Positions 24,775-34,070 of a DNA stretch of 64,000 nt are shown here, piece by piece. The stretch is from the NCBI RefSeq assembly GCF_000971155.1, contig NZ_BBLX01000001.1, positions 289,879-353,878 of the forward strand, given 5' to 3'. The notes beneath the pieces were generated by a model. The model made no database searches. It saw nothing but the letters and a program-made list of their open reading frames with translations, and was not told where the DNA came from. The translations under genes and the position numbers were made by a program. Source of the DNA: Demequina maris. GTDB lineage: Bacteria; Actinomycetota; Actinomycetes; Actinomycetales; Demequinaceae. Numbering within the stretch: the stretch's first letter is position 1; every line of letters begins with the position of its first letter.

Positions 24775-25647
24775 ATGGACCTCACGGACCGCATCGTCGT
24801 GGTCACCGGCGGCGCGGGCGGCATCGGCAGCGCCTTCGGAGCGCTCGCCGCAGAGCGGGGCGCACGCATCGTCGTGGTCGACGTGCGGGACGATGCGGCG
24901 GCCGCGGCCGTCGCGTCCCTCCCGGGCGACGAGGGCCGGCACGCCGCCGAGTCCTGCGACCTCACCGATCGCGCGCAGGTCGAGGCGCTGCTCGCGCACA
25001 TCGGCGACCGGCACGGCCGCATCGACGTCCTCGTGAACAACGCCGGCATGACGAGCGCCGACCGATTCGACGTGCGCTCGGTCGAGAGCATCGAACGCGA
25101 GCTCGCCGTCAACCTCACGGCTCCCCTGGTGCTCACCCGCCTGGCCGTGCCGCTGCTGCGCGCGTCCGACGACCCGCGCGTCCTCACGACCGTCTCGCTC
25201 GGCGGGATCTTCCCGCTCGGCGAGACCCCCATCTACACGGCGTCCAAGTTCGGGCTGCGCGGCGCGATGCTGTCGATCGGCCTCGACCTGCGCGACAAGG
25301 GCATCACCGTGAGCTCGGTGCTGCCGTCCGCGACCGACACCCGCATGCTGCGGCAGGAGGCGCTCGAGGGCGGCAACACGCTCCAGTTCCAGGACCCGCC
25401 GCAGTCCCCCGCGCACGTCGCGCGCACCATGATCGGCCTGCTCGACCGGCCCCGGCTCGAGGCGTATCCGCGCACGAGCGAGTCGTGGCTCGTGCGCGCG
25501 GCCATGCTGGTCCCGGACGCCCTGCCCCGGCTCATGCCGCTGTTCCGCGGCAAGGGCGAGCGCGGGCAGGAGCGCTACCTGCAGGGCCTGCGCGAGCGCG
25601 GGCTCATCGCGACCGTCGACGGCGTCGAGCAGGCCGTCGACGGCTGA
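24775..25647 (+). CDS. Short-chain dehydrogenase/reductase
   Basis: 290 residues. Classical SDR: TGGAGGIGSAFG at the N-terminus, NNAGM, and catalytic Ser with YTASK (TTVSLGGIFPLG then PIYTASKFG). A GTG at 24763 overlapping the monooxygenase stop (GTGA) is also in frame and would add four residues; either way it is coupled to the monooxygenase. It probably oxidises an alcohol to the ketone used by the monooxygenase, or reduces its product. The C-terminal part (LVPDALPRLMPLFRGKG) is longer than in many SDRs. It is convergent with the hydrolase gene. Confidence 0.85.
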   Translation: MDLTDRIVVVTGGAGGIGSAFGALAAERGARIVVVDVRDDAAAAAVASLPGDEGRHAAESCDLTDRAQVEALLAHIGDRHGRIDVLVNNAGMTSADRFDVRSVESIERELAVNLTAPLVLTRLAVPLLRASDDPRVLTTVSLGGIFPLGETPIYTASKFGLRGAMLSIGLDLRDKGITVSSVLPSATDTRMLRQEALEGGNTLQFQDPPQSPAHVARTMIGLLDRPRLEAYPRTSESWLVRAAMLVPDALPRLMPLFRGKGERGQERYLQGLRERGLIATVDGVEQAVDG

Positions 25648-25656
25648 GCCGCCGGC

Positions 25657-26730
25657 TCAGCCCAGGTGCTCGACGAGCGCGTCGAGGAACGCGCCCGGAC
25701 GCTCGAGGTGGGGCGAGTGCCCGCAGCCGTCGAACGCGATCTCGCGGTAGGTGCCGCCGTTCGCCACGTAGCGGTCCAGCACCGCGCGCGTCTGCGCGAT
25801 CATCGGCTGCGCGGGCGCCTCGTCCTCGCCGGGCCAGCCCGGGATCGCGCCGAGCGCGCCCAGGTGGTTGAGGTCGAACAGCGAAGTGTCGGAGACGATC
25901 GCGTCCTGCTCGCCCCGCACCCACAGGACCGGCGGCTTCGCCTCGGACTCGGCGATCCCGGACACGTCGAACCAGCACGGCGCCATGGTGTTGAGCACGC
26001 CGCGCCGGCCCGGACCGAAGCCCGGCCAGCCCTCCGCCGGACCCGCGTCCCCGGGGTAGTTGTCCTCGCCGGTAGCCGTCGTCAGCATCGACTCGACCCA
26101 CAGGTCCTCGAGCACCGCGGGCTCCGCCGCGGCCGCCACGTAGGCGGTCCGGAACACCGACCGGGGCGACACCGGCTGATCCGCGGTGCGGTCCCCCGCC
26201 GCGATCGCCGCGACGAAGGCCGGGTTGGCGCCGCCGCCGCCGGTGCCGGCGCAGTCCTCGCGCAGCAGCCGGCCCTCGGGTCCGGCGGTGCCGCCGAAGC
26301 CGTACGGAGACACGGGTGCCACGAGCGTCAGCCCGGACACCAGCTCGGGCCGGTCGAGGAGCAGCTGCATCGCGACGCCGCCGCCCATGGACCAGCCGAC
26401 GAGCTCCACCGGGCCCGTGCCGAGCTCGTCGAGCACCGAGGCGACGTCGTCGGAGAAGTCCCGCACGCCGCGGGTCGCGTCCACCGGCAGCGTCTCGGAG
26501 GTGCCGAAGCCGCGCAGGTCGATGGCGAGCGCGCGCACGTCCGCGGGCAGGCCGAGCATCGTCGGCTGCCAGAACAGCGCCGAGGAGACGTTGCCGTGCA
26601 CGAAGACGACGGTGTGCCGCGGCGTCGCCGCCTCCCGCTCGATCACGTGCGCGACGAGCCGGGGCGTCGTCACGAGCCGCGAGCTGAGCCCCTCCATCGG
26701 CGCGATGCGGTCCTCCTGCGTGGCGGTCAT
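25657..26730 (-). CDS. Alpha/beta hydrolase (last gene of the catabolic operon)
   Basis: 357 residues. Oxyanion motif FVHGN (43-47), nucleophile GWSMGGG with Ser114, acid in VRGEQDAIV and His in FDGCGHSPHLERP. DLRGFGTSE is typical of C-C bond hydrolases, lactonases and esterases. An insertion between the nucleophile and the acid (PSPRSVFRTAYVAAA region) forms the lid. The start ATG overlaps the stop of the preceding hydrolase gene (ATGA). It probably cleaves an ester or lactone intermediate, which fits the facing monooxygenase. Exact substrate unknown. Confidence 0.82.
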   Translation of the reverse strand: MTATQEDRIAPMEGLSSRLVTTPRLVAHVIEREAATPRHTVVFVHGNVSSALFWQPTMLGLPADVRALAIDLRGFGTSETLPVDATRGVRDFSDDVASVLDELGTGPVELVGWSMGGGVAMQLLLDRPELVSGLTLVAPVSPYGFGGTAGPEGRLLREDCAGTGGGGANPAFVAAIAAGDRTADQPVSPRSVFRTAYVAAAAEPAVLEDLWVESMLTTATGEDNYPGDAGPAEGWPGFGPGRRGVLNTMAPCWFDVSGIAESEAKPPVLWVRGEQDAIVSDTSLFDLNHLGALGAIPGWPGEDEAPAQPMIAQTRAVLDRYVANGGTYREIAFDGCGHSPHLERPGAFLDALVEHLG

Positions 26731-27632
26731 GCGGTGCTCCTCTCCCCTGCCAAGGCGCCTGCCACGGTGGGGGCGACGGCGTCGGCGCCCTCCGGTGACA
26801 TCACCAGCGTGTAGTGGTTGACGTCGTCGACCCGCACGTGCCGGATGGCGGGCAGGTCGGCGAGCATGGATTCCAGGCGGGACTCCTCGTACAGGCCCGG
26901 CTCCTCGTCGAGCAGGCCGCGCGGCGCGGTCATGAGCAGCGTCGGCTTGTCGAGCGCCGCGAGCGCCTCCCGGAGCGCGGCCCCGGTGTTGAGGTCGATC
27001 GTGTCGTCGACCGTGGTGGCGTAGCTGGTCGCCGGCCGCAGGCCGCCGTCGCCGGGCACGAGGTCGTACGCGAAGTAGGCCTCGAGCTCGCGGGTCCAGT
27101 GGTGCGCGAACGCGGGGTGCCCGCGCCAGAAGTCGAGGTAGGCGTCGACGTCGGGGAACCGCATCGACAGCCGCGCCGCCGTCGGGCCGAGGATCGCGGC
27201 GACGGTGTCCTCGGCGGACAGCCCCTCGGGCACCGCGAGCGGCAGGCCGCCGTCCAGCAGCACCAGGCGGGACACCCGCGCGGGGGCACGATGCGCGAGC
27301 ACCACCGCGACGAACGCGCCCATCGAGTGGCCCACCACGGGCACCTCGTCGAGGCCGAACGCGTCGAGCACCGCGACGAGGTCCCGGGCGTGGGCCTCCA
27401 TCCCGGCGGGCCCGCGCACGCCGTGGCTGCCGCCGCGGCCGCGCAGGTCGGGCGCGATGAGCCGCATGCCGGGGAGCCGCCGCGCGAGGTGCGTGAAGGC
27501 GAGGTGCGAGCTGGTGACGCCATGCACGAGCAGAGCGGTGCCCGTAGGCTCGCCCGCGGGCTCCCACACGCCGACCGCGAGGTCTCCGCCCTCGACGGGC
27601 ACCGTGATGCGCCGGTAGCCGGGGGCGCTCAT
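26727..27632 (-). CDS. Alpha/beta hydrolase (second of the pair)
   Basis: 301 residues. LVHGVTSS (35-42), DLRGRGGS, nucleophile GHSMGAF with Ser103, and a His in VDDVNHYTLV near the end. It is only distantly similar to its neighbour, so this is not a recent duplication. Overlaps both adjacent genes by four bases (ATGA). Expected to hydrolyse an ester, thioester or lactone in the same pathway. The second hydrolase suggests either two ester bonds in the substrate or sequential steps. Confidence 0.82.
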   Translation of the reverse strand: MSAPGYRRITVPVEGGDLAVGVWEPAGEPTGTALLVHGVTSSHLAFTHLARRLPGMRLIAPDLRGRGGSHGVRGPAGMEAHARDLVAVLDAFGLDEVPVVGHSMGAFVAVVLAHRAPARVSRLVLLDGGLPLAVPEGLSAEDTVAAILGPTAARLSMRFPDVDAYLDFWRGHPAFAHHWTRELEAYFAYDLVPGDGGLRPATSYATTVDDTIDLNTGAALREALAALDKPTLLMTAPRGLLDEEPGLYEESRLESMLADLPAIRHVRVDDVNHYTLVMSPEGADAVAPTVAGALAGERSTA

Positions 27633-28378
27633 CGCGCCGTCCAGCCGCCGTCGATCGTGTACGAGGCACCCGTGGCCATGCCGGCCGCGTCGGACGTGAG
27701 CCAGCCGACCAGCGACGCCACCTCCTCGGGCTCGACCAGGCGCTTGACCGCGGTCTCCGTGAGCATGATCCGCTCGACCACCTCGTCCTCGGGGATCCCG
27801 TGCACCCGCGCCTGATCCGCGATCTGCTTCTCCACCAGCGGCGTGCGCACGTACGCGGGGTTGATGCAGTTGCTCGTGACCCCGTGCGGGCCGCCCTCGA
27901 GCGCCGTCACCTTGGACAGCCCCTCGAGCCCGTGCTTGGCGGACACGTACGCCGACTTGTAGGCGGACGCCCGCAGCCCGTGCACCGACGAGACGTTCAC
28001 GATGCGCCCCCAGCCTCGCTCGTACATGTGCGGCAGGGCGGCGCGGATGAGCAGGAACGGCGCGATCAGCATGATGTCGTGCAGGAGACGGAACGTGTCC
28101 GGGTCGAACTCGTCGATCGGCGACACGCGCTGCAGGCCCGCGTTGTTGACGAGCACGTCGACGTCGAGCGTGAGCGCGTCGAGCTCCCGCGTGCGGGACA
28201 GGTCGACGTGCCAGGCCTCGCCGCCGATCTCGGCGGACGCGGCCTCCGCGGCCTCCGCGTTGATGTCCGCCACCACGACGCGGGCGCCGCGGCCGGCCAG
28301 CTCCCGCGCGCACGCGAGCCCGATGCCGCTCGCGCCGCCCGTGACCAGTGCCTTGCGGCCCTCGAGATCGGTCGCCAT
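27629..28378 (-). CDS. 3-hydroxybutyrate dehydrogenase-like SDR
   Basis: 249 residues. TGGASGIGLA, NNAGLQRVSPI, Ser and YVSAKHG catalytic residues, and TPLVEKQIADQA, a segment characteristic of D-3-hydroxybutyrate dehydrogenases, followed by TGASYTIDGGW at the end. It would interconvert 3-hydroxybutyrate (or a similar 3-hydroxy acid) and acetoacetate with NAD. The acyl-CoA synthetase two genes upstream could activate the product. Overlaps the downstream hydrolase by four bases and the upstream TetR gene by one. Confidence 0.85.
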   Translation of the reverse strand: MATDLEGRKALVTGGASGIGLACARELAGRGARVVVADINAEAAEAASAEIGGEAWHVDLSRTRELDALTLDVDVLVNNAGLQRVSPIDEFDPDTFRLLHDIMLIAPFLLIRAALPHMYERGWGRIVNVSSVHGLRASAYKSAYVSAKHGLEGLSKVTALEGGPHGVTSNCINPAYVRTPLVEKQIADQARVHGIPEDEVVERIMLTETAVKRLVEPEEVASLVGWLTSDAAGMATGASYTIDGGWTAR

Positions 28379-29025
28379 CACCCTTCCTCCCCGGCGGTCA
28401 GCGCGTTGCGCACCACCCTCATCACGGACTCGAACACGTCGTCGGGCAGCCGCGGGGCGCCCTCGTCGGTGCGCTCCCACAGCAGGTAGCGCATCCCGAT
28501 GAGCTCGCCGATGCCCATCAGCGTCCACGCGGTGACCTCGGGGTCGAGGCCGCGGTCGACGTCGCCGTCGGCCTGCGCGCGGCGCAGTCCGTCCTCGTAC
28601 CCGGCGACGATGCGCTGATAGTGCTCGCGCATCGTCCCCGGCGAGACGTACTCGGCCTCGCGCACCACCCGGTACAGCGCGGGGTGCTCCGAGGTGAACC
28701 GGAAGAAGCCGGCGAAGCCCGCGCGCTCGGCCTCGATGCGGGTGCTCGCACCCGCCATCTCCTCGCTCATCGCGTGGCGCACGCGCCGGTTGAGGTCGAG
28801 CACCAGCGCCTCGAAGATGGCCTGCTTGGAGTCGAAGTAGAGGTAGAACGTGCCCAGGCCGATGCCGGCGCGCTCGGTGATCTTGACGATCGACGCGTCG
28901 TGATAGCCCTGGTCGGCGAACACGTGCTCCGCGGCCTCGAGCAGCCGGCCGCGGGTCTTCTCGCCCCGCTTGGTCAGCGGCTTGCCGGCCGCCGACGTGG
29001 GCTCCTCGATCTCATCCACGCTCAC
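28378..29025 (-). CDS. TetR-family transcriptional regulator
   Basis: 215 residues from the GTG at 29025 with an excellent ribosome site (AAGGAGGTG). The N-terminal helix-turn-helix reads KTRGRLLEAAEHVFADQGYH and GLGTFYLYFDSKQAIF, as in TetR proteins. The C-terminal domain should bind a ligand, probably an acyl or acyl-CoA compound handled by the operon. It is embedded inside the operon: its first 14 bases overlap the end of the acyl-CoA synthetase gene and its stop overlaps the dehydrogenase start. A likely operator is the palindrome at 35324-35343. Confidence 0.88.
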   Translation of the reverse strand: MSVDEIEEPTSAAGKPLTKRGEKTRGRLLEAAEHVFADQGYHDASIVKITERAGIGLGTFYLYFDSKQAIFEALVLDLNRRVRHAMSEEMAGASTRIEAERAGFAGFFRFTSEHPALYRVVREAEYVSPGTMREHYQRIVAGYEDGLRRAQADGDVDRGLDPEVTAWTLMGIGELIGMRYLLWERTDEGAPRLPDDVFESVMRVVRNALTAGEEG

Positions 29026-30562
29026 GGGACACCTCCTTCGCGACGCGCGCAGCACGGTCCCTCAAGAGCGTGCGGCGGACCTTCTGGGACCCGGTGCGGG
29101 GCAGCTCGTCGACGAGCACGATCCGCACCGGCACCTTGAAGCCGGCGAGCTGGGTGCGTGCGTGCGCGAGGAGCTCGTCCTCGGACACCAGCGCCCCGGC
29201 CCGCGGCTCGACGAACGCGACGCCGCGCTCGCCCCACACCGGGTCGGGCGCCCCCACCACGGCCGCGGCCTCGACGAGCGGGTGGCGCTCGAGCGCCCGC
29301 TCCACCTCGGCGGGCGCGACGTTCTCGCCGCCCGAGATGTAGATGTCCTTGAGCCGGTCGACCACCCGGTACACGCCGGACGCGTCGCGTGCCGCGAGGT
29401 CGCCGGTGCGCAGCCAGCCGTGCTCGAGCGCGCGGGCGGTCGCCTCGGGGTCGCCCAGGTAGCCGGCGAACACGCTCGGTCCGCGCACCTGCAGCTCGCC
29501 GGTCGCCGGGCCGTCGAGCGTGAGCCCGGTGTCCGGGTCGACGAGCCTCACCTCGACGTGCGGGTAGGGCCGGCCGACGGCGCCGACGTGCGCCTCCGCC
29601 TCCGCGGCAGGGAGGCACAGCACGTTCGGGCCGGCCTCGGTGAGCCCGTAGCCCGCCGTCAGGGCGACGCCGCGGTCCGCCCAGGCCGCGAGCAGGTCCG
29701 GGGCGGCGGTCGCGCCGCCGACCACGGCGAGCCGTAGCGAGGACACGTCCGCGGCGTCCCAGCCCGGGTCGTCGGCGAGCAGCCGGTACTGGGTGGGCAC
29801 GCCCATCGTGCAGGTGACGCCGCGCTCGGCGATGAGGCGCAGCACGCGCGACGGCTGGAAGGTGCTCTCGAGCACCACGGTCGCGCCGCGCCACCAGGCG
29901 AGCAGCGGCTGCACGTTCCACGCCGCCACGTGGAACTGCGGCAGCATCGCGAGCACCACGTCGTCCTCATGCAGCGGCAGGGCGCCGGACAGCGCGAGGT
30001 TGTTCCAGAAGCAGCCCTCGTGCGTGAGGATCGCGCCCTTGGGCTCGGCCTCGGAGCCGGAGGTGTAGACGATCAGCAGCGCGTCGCCGTCGCGCACCGC
30101 GCGGGGTGTGCCGTCACGGCCGGAGGCCGGCACCCGGGCCTCGAGCCCGGCGCTGCCGAGCGTCGCGACGGGCGGCGCCTGGCCGTCCCAGCCGGCGGCC
30201 TGCATGGCCTCGGCCACGAGCGTCGCGTGCTCGTCGTCGGCCGCCACGATCGCCGGACGGGTGCGGGCGAGGAGCTCCCCCAGCTCGGCGGCGGTGAGCC
30301 GCCACGACAGTGGGACGAACGCGACGCCGGCGAGGGCGCAGCCGAAGAACAGCGTGACGTGGTCGGCCGAGCTCGCGGACACGGTCGCGATCCGGTCGCC
30401 GGGGCCGTAGCCGGCGTCGCGCAGCCGCGCGGCGAGCGCCACGGCGCGGTCCGCCAGCGTCCGGTAGTCGACGGTGAGGCCGCGGTCGTCGATCGCGATG
30501 CGCTCGGGCGAGCGCGCCGCGCGGTCGACGAGCCAGCGTCCGACGGTGTGCGACGCGGTCAC
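29012..30562 (-). CDS. AMP-dependent acyl-CoA synthetase
   Basis: 516 residues from the GTG at 30562. ANL-family motifs: P-loop YTSGSEAEPKGAILTHEG, PQFHVAAWN, YGLTEAGPN, WLRTGDLA, the hinge DRLKDIYISGGENVAP, and the C-terminal Lys in RTGSQKVRR. It activates a carboxylic acid to its CoA thioester with ATP. Substrate length cannot be judged safely, but the neighbours (importer, hydroxybutyrate dehydrogenase) favour a short or branched acid. The P-loop differs from the usual TSGSTGxPKG by having EAE, which is tolerated in the family. Confidence 0.88.
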   Translation of the reverse strand: MTASHTVGRWLVDRAARSPERIAIDDRGLTVDYRTLADRAVALAARLRDAGYGPGDRIATVSASSADHVTLFFGCALAGVAFVPLSWRLTAAELGELLARTRPAIVAADDEHATLVAEAMQAAGWDGQAPPVATLGSAGLEARVPASGRDGTPRAVRDGDALLIVYTSGSEAEPKGAILTHEGCFWNNLALSGALPLHEDDVVLAMLPQFHVAAWNVQPLLAWWRGATVVLESTFQPSRVLRLIAERGVTCTMGVPTQYRLLADDPGWDAADVSSLRLAVVGGATAAPDLLAAWADRGVALTAGYGLTEAGPNVLCLPAAEAEAHVGAVGRPYPHVEVRLVDPDTGLTLDGPATGELQVRGPSVFAGYLGDPEATARALEHGWLRTGDLAARDASGVYRVVDRLKDIYISGGENVAPAEVERALERHPLVEAAAVVGAPDPVWGERGVAFVEPRAGALVSEDELLAHARTQLAGFKVPVRIVLVDELPRTGSQKVRRTLLRDRAARVAKEVSRERG

Positions 30563-31710
30563 GACCGCGCCTCCTGCCCCGCCGTCTCCAGGACCTGCTC
30601 GGCGCCCTCGATCCGCCCGGCCGGCGCATCGTCCGACATCTCGGCGTCGCCGTGCGCGCTGCCCGCCCGACGCCGGCTCATCCACGAGTCGACGGTGCCG
30701 GCGATGCCGCCGGGCAGGAACATCACCACAAGGATGAACAGCGCGCCGAGGATGAACAGCGGCTCGGACAGCGGCACCCGCAGCACCGACGGCAGCGACT
30801 CAATCATGTCGGAGCCGGCGAGCACCGTGAGCCGCTGGTCGAGGATCGTGTAGACCACACCGCCCACGATCGCACCCCAGCGGTAGCCGACGCCGCCCAG
30901 CACCACGATGACGAGCACCGTGATGGTGAGGTCCGCCGACACGGAGCGGGGCACGGTGCCGGACTGCAGCAGCATGTACGCCACGCCGACGAGCGACGCG
31001 CAGAGCGCGGCGATGACGAACACGAGGAGCCGGGCGCGCGAGGGCTCGAGGCCGAGCACCCGCACGCGGAGCTCGTTCTCGCGGGTCGCCCGTGCGAGGT
31101 GGCCCAGGCGCGACCGGTCGACCCAGACCGAGACGAGGTACACGACGAGGAGCACCGCGAGGGTCGCCCAGTAGAGGTTGCGGGTGTTGACCACGCCGAC
31201 CAGCCAGTCGGGCACGCCGGCCGTGTTGAGGCTGAGGCCCTCCTCGCCGCCCGTCACCGACGAGTTCCGTCGCACCAGCACGGAGCCAGCCTGCGCGAAG
31301 GCGAGCGTCACCATCGCGAACGGGATGCCGGATACCCGCATCGACACCGCACCCGTGACGAGCGCGATGACGAGGCCGCCGATCAGCGCGACGAAGACGC
31401 CGGGCCACAGCGGCACCCCGAGGTTCTCGAGGCCGATGCCGAGGCCGTAGGCGCCGGCGCCGAAGTAGAGCGCGTGACCGAACGAGAGCATGCCCGCGGT
31501 GCCGAGCAGCATGTTGTAGCTGAGCGCCAGCGCCGCGAAGATCATCGCGAGCGACAGCAGCGCGAGGGTGCCGGGCTGGTAGGTGGGCGTGGGCAGCACG
31601 CCGGGCACCGAGATGTTGAGCAGCGGCAGGCACGCCATGAGGATGACGAGCCCCACGCCCACGACGAGCGGGACGGGGATGCGGCGCGCGGCCGCGACGG
31701 CGGCGGTCAT
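30559..31710 (-). CDS. livM: Branched-chain amino acid-type ABC permease (LivM-like)
   Basis: 383 residues with about nine to ten membrane helices and the LivM signature segments NMLLGTAGMLSFGHALYFGAGAY, GIPFAMVTLAFAQ and RATRENELRVRVLGL, shown here in part. A hydrophilic tail of about 40 residues (after SWMSRRRAG) extends beyond the last helix. It forms the membrane channel with LivH. Both ends overlap the neighbouring genes by four bases. Confidence 0.9.
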   Translation of the reverse strand: MTAAVAAARRIPVPLVVGVGLVILMACLPLLNISVPGVLPTPTYQPGTLALLSLAMIFAALALSYNMLLGTAGMLSFGHALYFGAGAYGLGIGLENLGVPLWPGVFVALIGGLVIALVTGAVSMRVSGIPFAMVTLAFAQAGSVLVRRNSSVTGGEEGLSLNTAGVPDWLVGVVNTRNLYWATLAVLLVVYLVSVWVDRSRLGHLARATRENELRVRVLGLEPSRARLLVFVIAALCASLVGVAYMLLQSGTVPRSVSADLTITVLVIVVLGGVGYRWGAIVGGVVYTILDQRLTVLAGSDMIESLPSVLRVPLSEPLFILGALFILVVMFLPGGIAGTVDSWMSRRRAGSAHGDAEMSDDAPAGRIEGAEQVLETAGQEARS

Positions 31711-32585
31711 GCGAACCTCCTTCCGAGAAGGCCGGACGGTCGCACGAGCAGCACGCCCGCCAGGGCGACGACGACGATGATGTCGCCCGTGCCGCCCAGG
31801 TAGTAGTTGGCGAACTGCTGCAGGACCGCGACCATGACGGACGCGATGGCCGCGCCCGGCAGCGAGCCGAGCCCGCCGATGACGGTGACGATGAACGCGA
31901 AGATCAGCAGCGTCGAGCCGAGGTGCGCGGACACGTAGCCCGTGTAGTGCGCGGCCAGCACGCCGCCGACGCCGGCGGCGGAGCCGCCGATTGCGAAGAC
32001 CAGCAGGAACGCGGTGCGGACGTCGATGCCGAGCGCGGTGACCATGGCCCGGTTCTCGACGCCGGCGCGGATGATCGTGCCGAAGCGCGTGTAGCGCAGG
32101 AAGACCACCAGGGAGATCAGCAGCGCCGTGGCGGCCGCCATGAGCACCCAGTACGTGTTGGGCACCTGCGCGCCGAGCACGCCGGTGGTCTCCCGCATCC
32201 ACGCGGGCGCCTGGATGTAGATGGGGTCCGAGCCCCAGATGCCCTCGTACAGCGCGACCGCGGCGAACGCGAGGCCGACGGTCACGAGCACCTGCTCGAT
32301 GTGTCGCTCGTACAGCGGCCGGATGAGCGCGAGCTCGGTGAGGGCCGCGACGCCCGCGCCGACGAGCCCGCCGACCAGGATCGACACCGCGAACGCCCAC
32401 CACGAGGTGGAGTCGAGGCGCCGGGCCACCTCGAAGCCCATGAAGGCGCCGAGGGTGAGGAACGCGCCGTGGGCGAAGTTGAGGACGTGCATGAGGCCGT
32501 AGATGAGGCTCAGGCCGGAGGCGACCAGGAAGTACAGCGCGCCCAGGCCGATGCCGGTGAGGAGGACGAGGACGAGGGTGCTCAT
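31707..32585 (-). CDS. livH: Branched-chain amino acid-type ABC permease (LivH-like)
   Basis: 292 residues, about eight membrane helices. LivH hallmarks are GLGALYFLVASGLSLIYGLM, LNFAHGAFLTLGAF and TVIGGLGSLPGA. Partner permease of LivM. Overlaps livF upstream and livM downstream by ATGA junctions, so all subunits are made in proportion from one transcript. Confidence 0.92.
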   Translation of the reverse strand: MSTLVLVLLTGIGLGALYFLVASGLSLIYGLMHVLNFAHGAFLTLGAFMGFEVARRLDSTSWWAFAVSILVGGLVGAGVAALTELALIRPLYERHIEQVLVTVGLAFAAVALYEGIWGSDPIYIQAPAWMRETTGVLGAQVPNTYWVLMAAATALLISLVVFLRYTRFGTIIRAGVENRAMVTALGIDVRTAFLLVFAIGGSAAGVGGVLAAHYTGYVSAHLGSTLLIFAFIVTVIGGLGSLPGAAIASVMVAVLQQFANYYLGGTGDIIVVVALAGVLLVRPSGLLGRRFA

Positions 32586-33301
32586 CGGGCGCCTCCCGTC
32601 GCGGGCGCCACGCCGACGCCGAGGAGGCGATGCGTGAGCTCTTCGTCGCCGAGGATGTCCGCGGCGCGGCCGGTGTGGACCACGCGGCCGCCGCTGATGA
32701 CGATCGCGTCGGTGGCGAGGCGACGGACGACCTCGAGGTTCTGCTCGACCAGGAGGATCGGCACGGTGGCGGACGCCTCCTCGAGCGCGTCGGCGACCTG
32801 GTCGACGATGAGCGGGGCGAGGCCCTTCGTCGGCTCGTCGACCAGCAGGAGCCGGTTGTCGTTGATGAGCGCGCGGGCCAGCGACACCATCTGCTGCTGG
32901 CCGCCCGAGAGCGTGCCCGCCATCTGGCGGCGCCGCTGCACGAGGTCCGGGAACAGGGCGTCCACGAGCTCGCGGCGCGGCTGGCGCTGGCGGACCGCCA
33001 GCTGGAGGTTCTCCTCGACGGTCAGGCTGCCGAAGACCTCGCGGTCTTCCGGCACGTAGCCGACGCCCTTGCGGACGATGCGGTGAGTGCGCAGGCCGTC
33101 GATGCGCTCCCCCGCGAGGCGCACCTCGCCGCCGCGGTCGATGAGGCCGAGGATGGCCCGGAGGGTCGACGTCTTGCCGACGCCGTTGCGGCCGAGCACC
33201 GCCGTGATGCCCGTGGCGGGCACGGTGAACGACACGTCCTCGACGACCTGCTGGCCGTTGATGGAGGCGTGGAGGCCCTCGACCTCGAGGATGGTGCTCA
33301 T
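32582..33301 (-). CDS. livF: ABC transporter ATPase (LivF-like)
   Basis: 239 residues. Walker A GRNGVGKTS, signature LSGGQQQMV, Walker B LLLVDEPTKGLAP and switch His in LVEQN context (VPILLVEQNLE). The 'TKGLAP' after Walker B is typical of LivF. Powers uptake together with LivG. Lies between livG and livH with four-base overlaps. Confidence 0.93.
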   Translation of the reverse strand: MSTILEVEGLHASINGQQVVEDVSFTVPATGITAVLGRNGVGKTSTLRAILGLIDRGGEVRLAGERIDGLRTHRIVRKGVGYVPEDREVFGSLTVEENLQLAVRQRQPRRELVDALFPDLVQRRRQMAGTLSGGQQQMVSLARALINDNRLLLVDEPTKGLAPLIVDQVADALEEASATVPILLVEQNLEVVRRLATDAIVISGGRVVHTGRAADILGDEELTHRLLGVGVAPATGGAR

Positions 33302-34062
33302 GCGGCGCTCCCCAGGTAGGCGGCCTGGACCCGCGGGTCGGCCATGATCCGTTCCGGCGTGTCGAAGGCGACGATGCGGCCTGCGACCAGCACCGCCACC
33401 TTCTCGACGAGGCCCATGAGGACCTCGAGGTGGTGCTCCACCATCAGCACGGTGCAGCCCTTGACCCGGTGCAGGTCGCGGATCCGCTCGACCAGGCCGG
33501 GGACGTCGCCCGAGCCCACGCCCGCCATCGGCTCGTCGAGGAGGACGAGCCGCGCGTCGGTCGCGAGCAGCACGGCGATCTCGAGCTTGCGCTTGTCGCC
33601 GTGGGAGATGTCCCCGGCCGGGACGTGCGCGCGGTGCTCGAGCCCCACCTGGGCCAGGGCGTCGCGTGCGGCCGCCGTCGCCGCATCGTCCCCACGCGGG
33701 AAGCGCAGGAGCGAGTAGCTGCCGCCGCGGGAGGCCTGCGCGGCCACCCGGACGTTCTCGAGCACGCTCAGCCGGGGGAAGTTGCTCGAGGTCTGGAACG
33801 TGCGGCCGAGTCCCGCCCGCGCCCTCGCGGGGACCGAGGTCCCCGTGATGTCACGGTCGTCCATCAGCACGCGGCCCGACGTAGGCGTCACCACCCCGGA
33901 GATCGCGTTGAAGAGCGTCGTCTTGCCGGCCCCGTTGGGGCCGATGACGCCGACGAGCGAGCCGGGCGGGATGTCGAGGTCGATGCCGTCGAGGATGGTG
34001 GCGCCGCCGATCTTGAGGCCGAGGCCCTCGATACGGAGCGCGGACGGGACTGCGGTGCTCAT
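33298..34062 (-). CDS. livG: ABC transporter ATPase (LivG-like)
   Basis: 254 residues. Walker A GPNGAGKTTLFN, Walker B LVLLDEPMAGVG and the LivG-specific GLGRTFQTSSNFPRLSVLEN. The signature motif is ISHGDKRKLEIA instead of LSGGQ, as is common in LivG proteins (usually LSYGQQR). Starts eight bases after the stop of the substrate-binding protein gene. Confidence 0.92.
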   Translation of the reverse strand: MSTAVPSALRIEGLGLKIGGATILDGIDLDIPPGSLVGVIGPNGAGKTTLFNAISGVVTPTSGRVLMDDRDITGTSVPARARAGLGRTFQTSSNFPRLSVLENVRVAAQASRGGSYSLLRFPRGDDAATAAARDALAQVGLEHRAHVPAGDISHGDKRKLEIAVLLATDARLVLLDEPMAGVGSGDVPGLVERIRDLHRVKGCTVLMVEHHLEVLMGLVEKVAVLVAGRIVAFDTPERIMADPRVQAAYLGSAA

Positions 34063-34070
34063 GCGTCCGG

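Noticed and set aside
25657-27632. The two adjacent alpha/beta hydrolases as a recent duplication
   Set aside because: Apart from the fold motifs the sequences differ throughout, so they are distinct enzymes.
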